Below are positions 7,575-9,860 of a stretch of DNA of 9,860 bases, one piece after another (the first letter of the stretch is position 1; each line of letters opens with the position of its first letter). The notes under the pieces are model-generated. The model was not told the origin of the DNA. It made no database searches and was given only the letters and a program-made list of their open reading frames with translations. Source of the stretch: CAZBBC01 sp964489835 (lineage in GTDB: Bacteria > Calditrichota > Calditrichia > JAJRVZ01); NCBI GenBank assembly GCA_964489835.1, contig CAZBBC010000160.1, positions 1 through 9,860 on the forward strand, given 5' to 3'. A program made the translations under genes and the position numbers.

Positions 7575-7983
7575 AAATAAATATTTTTTTAAAAGGATTC
7601 ATGAAATCATTGAATGGAAAACCGTGTATCGTATGAATTATTGTTGGTACTCCGGCAAGCCTTGCAGCGATACGACCTAAAAAACCTGCCTTTACACTAT
7701 GCGTATGAACGATCAAAAAGTTCTCAATTTTCAATATCCGGTATATTTTATATAGTGTAATTAAATCATAAATAAAAGAGATGTCTCTTATGAGCTGCTT
7801 AATCAGAATTAATTTAATCCCTTTTATATTCAAGGCACGCTGAATCCAATCTCCTCTTGATCCGGAAATCAATGTCAGATCATAGCGGTTTTTGTTCAAA
7901 CCCTCCAATAAGGTGAGTATGTAGTCTCCAGCACCACCAACTGGCAGGTGGGTAATAATGTGTAAAATTTTGGATTTTGGCAT
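7540..7983 (-). CDS. GT4 glycosyltransferase, N-terminal half as read
   Basis: As read, this frame makes a 147-aa protein that covers only the N-terminal Rossmann-like domain of a GT4 enzyme. It contains the glycine-rich loop PVGGAGD at 14-20 and the HTHS...AARLAGVP segment at 93-113. The last dozen residues after FKKIFIF (GTLCIKNY) no longer resemble the family and lead to TGA, as expected after a frame loss. It lacks the donor-sugar binding domain, so by itself it should be inactive. The ATG with an upstream AAGAAG is a convincing true start for the whole enzyme. Confidence 0.75.
   Translation of the reverse strand: MPKSKILHIITHLPVGGAGDYILTLLEGLNKNRYDLTLISGSRGDWIQRALNIKGIKLILIKQLIRDISFIYDLITLYKIYRILKIENFLIVHTHSVKAGFLGRIAARLAGVPTIIHTIHGFPFNDFMNPFKKIFIFVLGTLCIKNY
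7543..7598 (-). other. Frame-change interval in the GT4 gene (A7 and T5 runs)
   Basis: The switch from the N-terminal frame to the C-terminal frame must occur here, because the second frame has TGA at 7599-7601 and the first frame ends at 7540. On the coding strand the interval contains TTTTAAAAAAAT (A7 at 7584-7590) and a T5 run (7573-7577). These are classic sites for indel mutation, polymerase slippage or sequencing error. Loss of one base from either run restores a single open frame. Confidence 0.8.
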
Positions 7984-8015
7984 AAAAGCACTTCTTTGAT
8001 AAATTCAATGAGGAT

Positions 8016-8675
8016 TTAAGTTAGCAAAAAGCGATTCTTATGTACGTTATTAATTTTCTCCAAAATAGCAGATATCTCAATATCCATACAATAAGGTGTT
8101 GGAAATGGACAAATCGGCTGATGTTTCTCATTATAACATGGCTGATAATCACATTTTTTAGTGAAGATGGTTTGGTCTTTATATTTATGCGATATGATCG
8201 TTTTAGGATCAACGGGACCAAATAAACCAACGATAGGCTTGTCAAATCCCATGGCAATATTTAACAAACCACCATCGGGACCGATGACCAGATCTGAATG
8301 ATAAATCAAACCCATAACCTCTCTTAAGGTTGTTTTTCCTGAAAAATTATGTACACCTTTCTGATTATTCGCGATATATTCTCCCAAATCCTCCTGATCA
8401 CCGATCAATAGGATCACTGTATGCGTATATAATTTTCGAATGTGATGGATAAGAATGCGATACTTTTCAGAGGAATAAGTTTTTGTTTTCCATCGGCCAC
8501 CAACAATTAGTGAAAAAATATATGCATAGTTTTTTCTAACCGTCATTCTTAATAGATCCCGAGAATGATCAATTGTCTGATCTGATAAAAAAAGATAGGG
8601 TGTTACAAATTCAAGACAACCTAATTGTTGTAAAATTCTATTTACTCTTATAACATAGGATTCTTTTTTATTAGT
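8016..8675 (-). CDS. GT9 glycosyltransferase, C-terminal part after the TAG
   Basis: The frame is open from directly after the amber codon to TAA at 8016-8018. The first internal ATG is at 8546 (176 aa from there), with only a weak upstream AAGA and no convincing ribosome site. The roughly 43 codons before that ATG read as plausible GT9 linker sequence (for example NRILQQLGCLEFVTPYLFLS), so coding continues above the ATG. The part contains the donor-binding motif GPDGG (89-93 from the ATG) and the four-cysteine tail at 132, 137, 146 and 153. Confidence 0.7.
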   Translation of the reverse strand, partial: TNKKESYVIRVNRILQQLGCLEFVTPYLFLSDQTIDHSRDLLRMTVRKNYAYIFSLIVGGRWKTKTYSSEKYRILIHHIRKLYTHTVILLIGDQEDLGEYIANNQKGVHNFSGKTTLREVMGLIYHSDLVIGPDGGLLNIAMGFDKPIVGLFGPVDPKTIISHKYKDQTIFTKKCDYQPCYNEKHQPICPFPTPYCMDIEISAILEKINNVHKNRFLLT

Positions 8676-8678
8676 CTA
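8676..8678 (-). other. Internal in-frame amber codon of the GT9 gene
   Basis: CTA on the plus strand is TAG in the GT9 frame, between ATT and ACT codons. The two open stretches on either side are in the same frame (8678 to 8546 is 132 nt, 44 codons), so no frameshift is involved. It is the only TAG that ends a reading frame among the recognised genes here; the other stops are TAA or TGA. Confidence 0.9.
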
Positions 8679-9128
8679 AATGGTATAGTTGTATCCCATT
8701 AAATAGCGCGGATTTATTATCAATGAATAAATGTATTGCTTCAGATTTCTGGATGGAAGTATCATTAAATCATATTTACTCCTTAATTTTAATAAATTAA
8801 GCAGAGATATCTGACAGTTAATATCTATTTCGGGGAAGGTATCACTGATTATTTCTTTGTTTATTTCGGTGGTAAGTATGGTTATCTTTGCCTCGGTAAA
8901 AATATTTTTTAATCTGTGAAAACAAGCAGAAAAAATGATAGGGTCACCGATTCCATGTAGTAAGGGAATGATAATGTTGTGAATTTTATCTGCAAATTCG
9001 GGTTTGTACTTCTTTTGAAAAAATGAAATGGTTGCAATAAAGGATAATTCAACAAATAGTTTAGTATAAATCAGAAGAGAATATTTTATTTTATCATATA
9101 TGTAAGTTCTGTTGTATTTAAAATGCAT
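8676..9128 (-). CDS. GT9 glycosyltransferase, N-terminal part up to the TAG
   Basis: This 150-aa product ends at the amber codon and covers the extension plus most of the acceptor-side Rossmann domain, including HGIGD at 58-62. It lacks the nucleotide-sugar binding domain and should not be active alone. G+C content is about a third or less by eye, lower than in the efflux and sulfatase genes. The frame could begin later, as the first 45 or so residues have no counterpart in typical GT9 proteins. Confidence 0.7.
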   Translation of the reverse strand: MHFKYNRTYIYDKIKYSLLIYTKLFVELSFIATISFFQKKYKPEFADKIHNIIIPLLHGIGDPIIFSACFHRLKNIFTEAKITILTTEINKEIISDTFPEIDINCQISLLNLLKLRSKYDLMILPSRNLKQYIYSLIINPRYLMGYNYTI

Positions 9129-9166
9129 CTTTTTGGTTAATTTTATACATATTTCAATCTTCGATT

Positions 9167-9194
9167 AATATACAATAATACGAATATAGAACAA
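9167..9194 (-). promoter_or_regulatory. Candidate promoter of the glycosyltransferase block
   Basis: On the minus strand TTGTTC (9189-9194) and TATATT (9167-9172) are separated by 16 nt and lie about 40 nt upstream of the GT9 ATG, the right arrangement for a sigma-70 promoter. The surroundings are so AT-rich that chance matches are likely, so confidence is modest. Confidence 0.28.
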
Positions 9195-9359
9195 ATTATT
9201 TTAAGATTTCAGCTGTAAGTAATGATGTGTTTTAAGAGACAAGAGAAGTTATTAATGATTATCTGATTAAAGTCTGTCCTAAGGCTGTAAAAAAATAAGT
9301 GCGAAGACCAGGAAAAAAAAGGTTCTTGTCGGTAATGGGGCATAAATATCTCTCCTAGA

Positions 9360-9375
9360 CCCTGCCGTGGCAGGG
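9360..9375. other. Small GC-rich hairpin downstream of osmC
   Basis: CCCTGC (9360-9365) and GCAGGG (9370-9375) form a 6-bp stem with a CGTG loop about 55 bp beyond the osmC stop. No T tract follows it on either strand, so it is a weak candidate for a transcript end or RNA-stabilising structure. The rest of the 9129-9429 gap shows no gene; it holds A-runs and the candidate promoter at 9167-9194. Confidence 0.3.
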
Positions 9376-9429
9376 CCTTGTGAAAGATACATTATTTAGG
9401 TGAGTTACCTGGAAAAAGGTAGAGGTAAA

Positions 9430-9849
9430 TTAATCGACTAATTTCGCTGAAAGATTAATTTCGGTGCCGGCAAACAGTCTGGAAATCGGACATTTCTCTT
9501 TTGCTTTTTGGGCATACTCTTCAAATTTATCCGCCTCCAATTCCGGAACCACGGCTTCACACACGAGATCAATACTGGTAATTTTCGGACCGTCATCCGT
9601 CCCTAAATGAACGGAGGCCGTTGTCCGGATGCTGGTGGGTGTAAATTTATCTCCACTGAGGAGGGCTGAAAGAAACATTGAAAAGCAGCCGGCGTTGGCA
9701 GCACCAGCAAGCTCTTCAGGATTTGTACCTTCTCCTTCTTCAAAGCGGGATACATAGGTGTACGGACCTTCGAATTCCCCAAATTTCATTACGCCGTTAC
9801 CATCTTTCAGCGTACCGTACCATTGGGCAGTTGCCTGACGTGTAGCCAT
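9430..9849 (-). CDS. osmC: OsmC-type organic hydroperoxide reductase
   Basis: This is a thiol peroxidase of the OsmC/Ohr family that reduces organic hydroperoxides in the cytoplasm. It is complete at 139 aa, the usual length. The two catalytic cysteines are Cys55, in TNPEELAGAANAGCFSMFLS (42-61), and Cys120, in EKCPISRLFAG (118-128). Arg35 (VSRFEEGEG) is the likely active-site arginine and Glu45/Glu46 lie in the conserved NPEE. The NPEELxGAAxAxCFSM wording and the spacing between cysteines fit OsmC better than Ohr. The start is certain: AGGAG lies 6 nt before the ATG at 9849. The gene stands alone, 301 bp upstream of the glycosyltransferases, and any promoter lies beyond the window edge. Confidence 0.94.
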   Translation of the reverse strand: MATRQATAQWYGTLKDGNGVMKFGEFEGPYTYVSRFEEGEGTNPEELAGAANAGCFSMFLSALLSGDKFTPTSIRTTASVHLGTDDGPKITSIDLVCEAVVPELEADKFEEYAQKAKEKCPISRLFAGTEINLSAKLVD

Positions 9850-9860
9850 ATCTTTCTCCT

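Larger units (their letters stand above)
6813..7983 (-). pseudogene. GT4-family glycosyltransferase, frameshifted (composite)
   Basis: Two overlapping frames together encode one GT-B glycosyltransferase of family 4, about 389 aa, the normal length. It would transfer a sugar from a nucleotide-sugar donor during surface-polysaccharide synthesis at the cytoplasmic face. The N-terminal acceptor domain has PVGGAGD (14-20) and HTHSVKAGFLGRIAARLAG (93-111). The C-terminal donor domain has VGRLVEQKAP, GDGEMR and the EX7E motif (EGLSRSLTE, about 288-296), followed by GGTPELVIDGVTGILV. The length 6813-7983 is 1171 nt, one more than a multiple of three, so a single extra base explains the break. The frame change must fall between a stop in the second frame (7599-7601) and the stop of the first (7540). 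AAGAAG lies 7 nt before the ATG at 7983, a good ribosome site. The gene follows the GT9 gene by 32 bp. Removing one A from the A7 run would give a smooth KKYLFLFLERF join. Confidence 0.88.
8016..9128 (-). pseudogene. GT9 heptosyltransferase-like glycosyltransferase with an in-frame TAG (composite)
   Basis: A single frame from the ATG at 9128 to TAA at 8016-8018 encodes a GT9-family enzyme of about 370 codons, interrupted only by TAG at codon 151 (8676-8678). GT9 enzymes such as WaaC/WaaF add heptose or related sugars to lipopolysaccharide at the inner face of the inner membrane. The N-terminal domain has the family loop LLHGIGDPIIFSACFHRLK (about 56-74). The C-terminal domain has SDLVIGPDGGLLNIAMG (about 278-294) and LFGPVDPK, matching the GT9 GPDxGxxHLA and ALFGPT motifs, though His is replaced by Asn. 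Four cysteines near the end (KCDYQPC...CPFPTPYCM) also match GT9 C-termini. The codons just after the TAG still read as family sequence (VIRVNRILQQLGCLEF). An N-terminal extension of about 45 residues, rich in hydrophobic residues, is longer than usual and may bind membrane. No clear ribosome site precedes the ATG. The gene is strongly AT-rich and lies 32 bp before the GT4 gene. Confidence 0.87.

Noticed and set aside
8676..8678. Evidence for a reassigned genetic code (TAG as sense)
   Set aside because: No other in-frame TAG occurs in the sulfatase, pump, adaptor or osmC genes, so reassignment would be expected to show more often.
9360..9375. Rho-independent terminator for osmC
   Set aside because: The stem is only 6 bp and no T tract follows on the minus strand; kept only as an unassigned hairpin.
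1..9860. CRISPR array, tRNA, rRNA, transposase or integrase
   Set aside because: I saw no regularly spaced repeats, tRNA-like cloverleaf ends, rRNA signatures or recombinase motifs on either strand.

Overview
All genes that can be supported in this window lie on the minus strand. In transcription order (high to low coordinate) they are an OsmC-type peroxidase, a two-gene glycosyltransferase block (GT9 then GT4), an RND efflux pair (periplasmic adaptor then inner-membrane pump), and an exported sulfatase. RND efflux parts, lipoprotein signals, a heptosyltransferase-like GT9 enzyme and a twin-arginine-exported sulfatase point to a diderm (Gram-negative) bacterium. Shine-Dalgarno sites are clear in front of osmC, the GT4 gene and the sulfatase. 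The gaps carry repeat fragments of the 'ATCCGTGTTATCCGTGG' and 'GTCTGCGCCGGGCA' type, which I associate from memory with uncultured or FCB-like environmental genomes. That taxonomic hint is weak inference.

Layout. 1-216: no gene seen. 217-1704: Cys-type S1 sulfatase with a Tat lipoprotein signal. 1705-2015: no gene; an imperfect inverted repeat and other repeat-like pieces. 2016-5081 and 5105-6430: RND pump and adaptor, 23 bp apart, surely one operon; no TolC-like outer-membrane gene is present. 6431-6812: no convincing gene; it holds a roughly 98-bp nested palindromic element (6549-6646). 6813-7983: GT4 glycosyltransferase split by a single-base frameshift. 8016-9128: GT9 glycosyltransferase interrupted by one in-frame TAG codon. 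9129-9429: no gene; a candidate promoter for the glycosyltransferases and a small hairpin. 9430-9849: osmC, complete, with a strong ribosome binding site.

How the parts fit. The adaptor and pump would export lipophilic or toxic compounds with an outer-membrane partner encoded elsewhere. OsmC would detoxify organic hydroperoxides. The GT9/GT4 pair looks like a small surface-polysaccharide (LPS or O-antigen/capsule) block that is visibly more AT-rich than its neighbours. The most notable point is that both adjacent glycosyltransferase genes are broken by minimal lesions (one extra base; one amber codon) while the sequence after each lesion still reads as well-conserved protein. This suggests recent inactivation, recoding or slippage, or sequence error, rather than old decay. 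I see no CRISPR array, tRNA, rRNA, integrase or transposase, and no clearly new multi-gene system.
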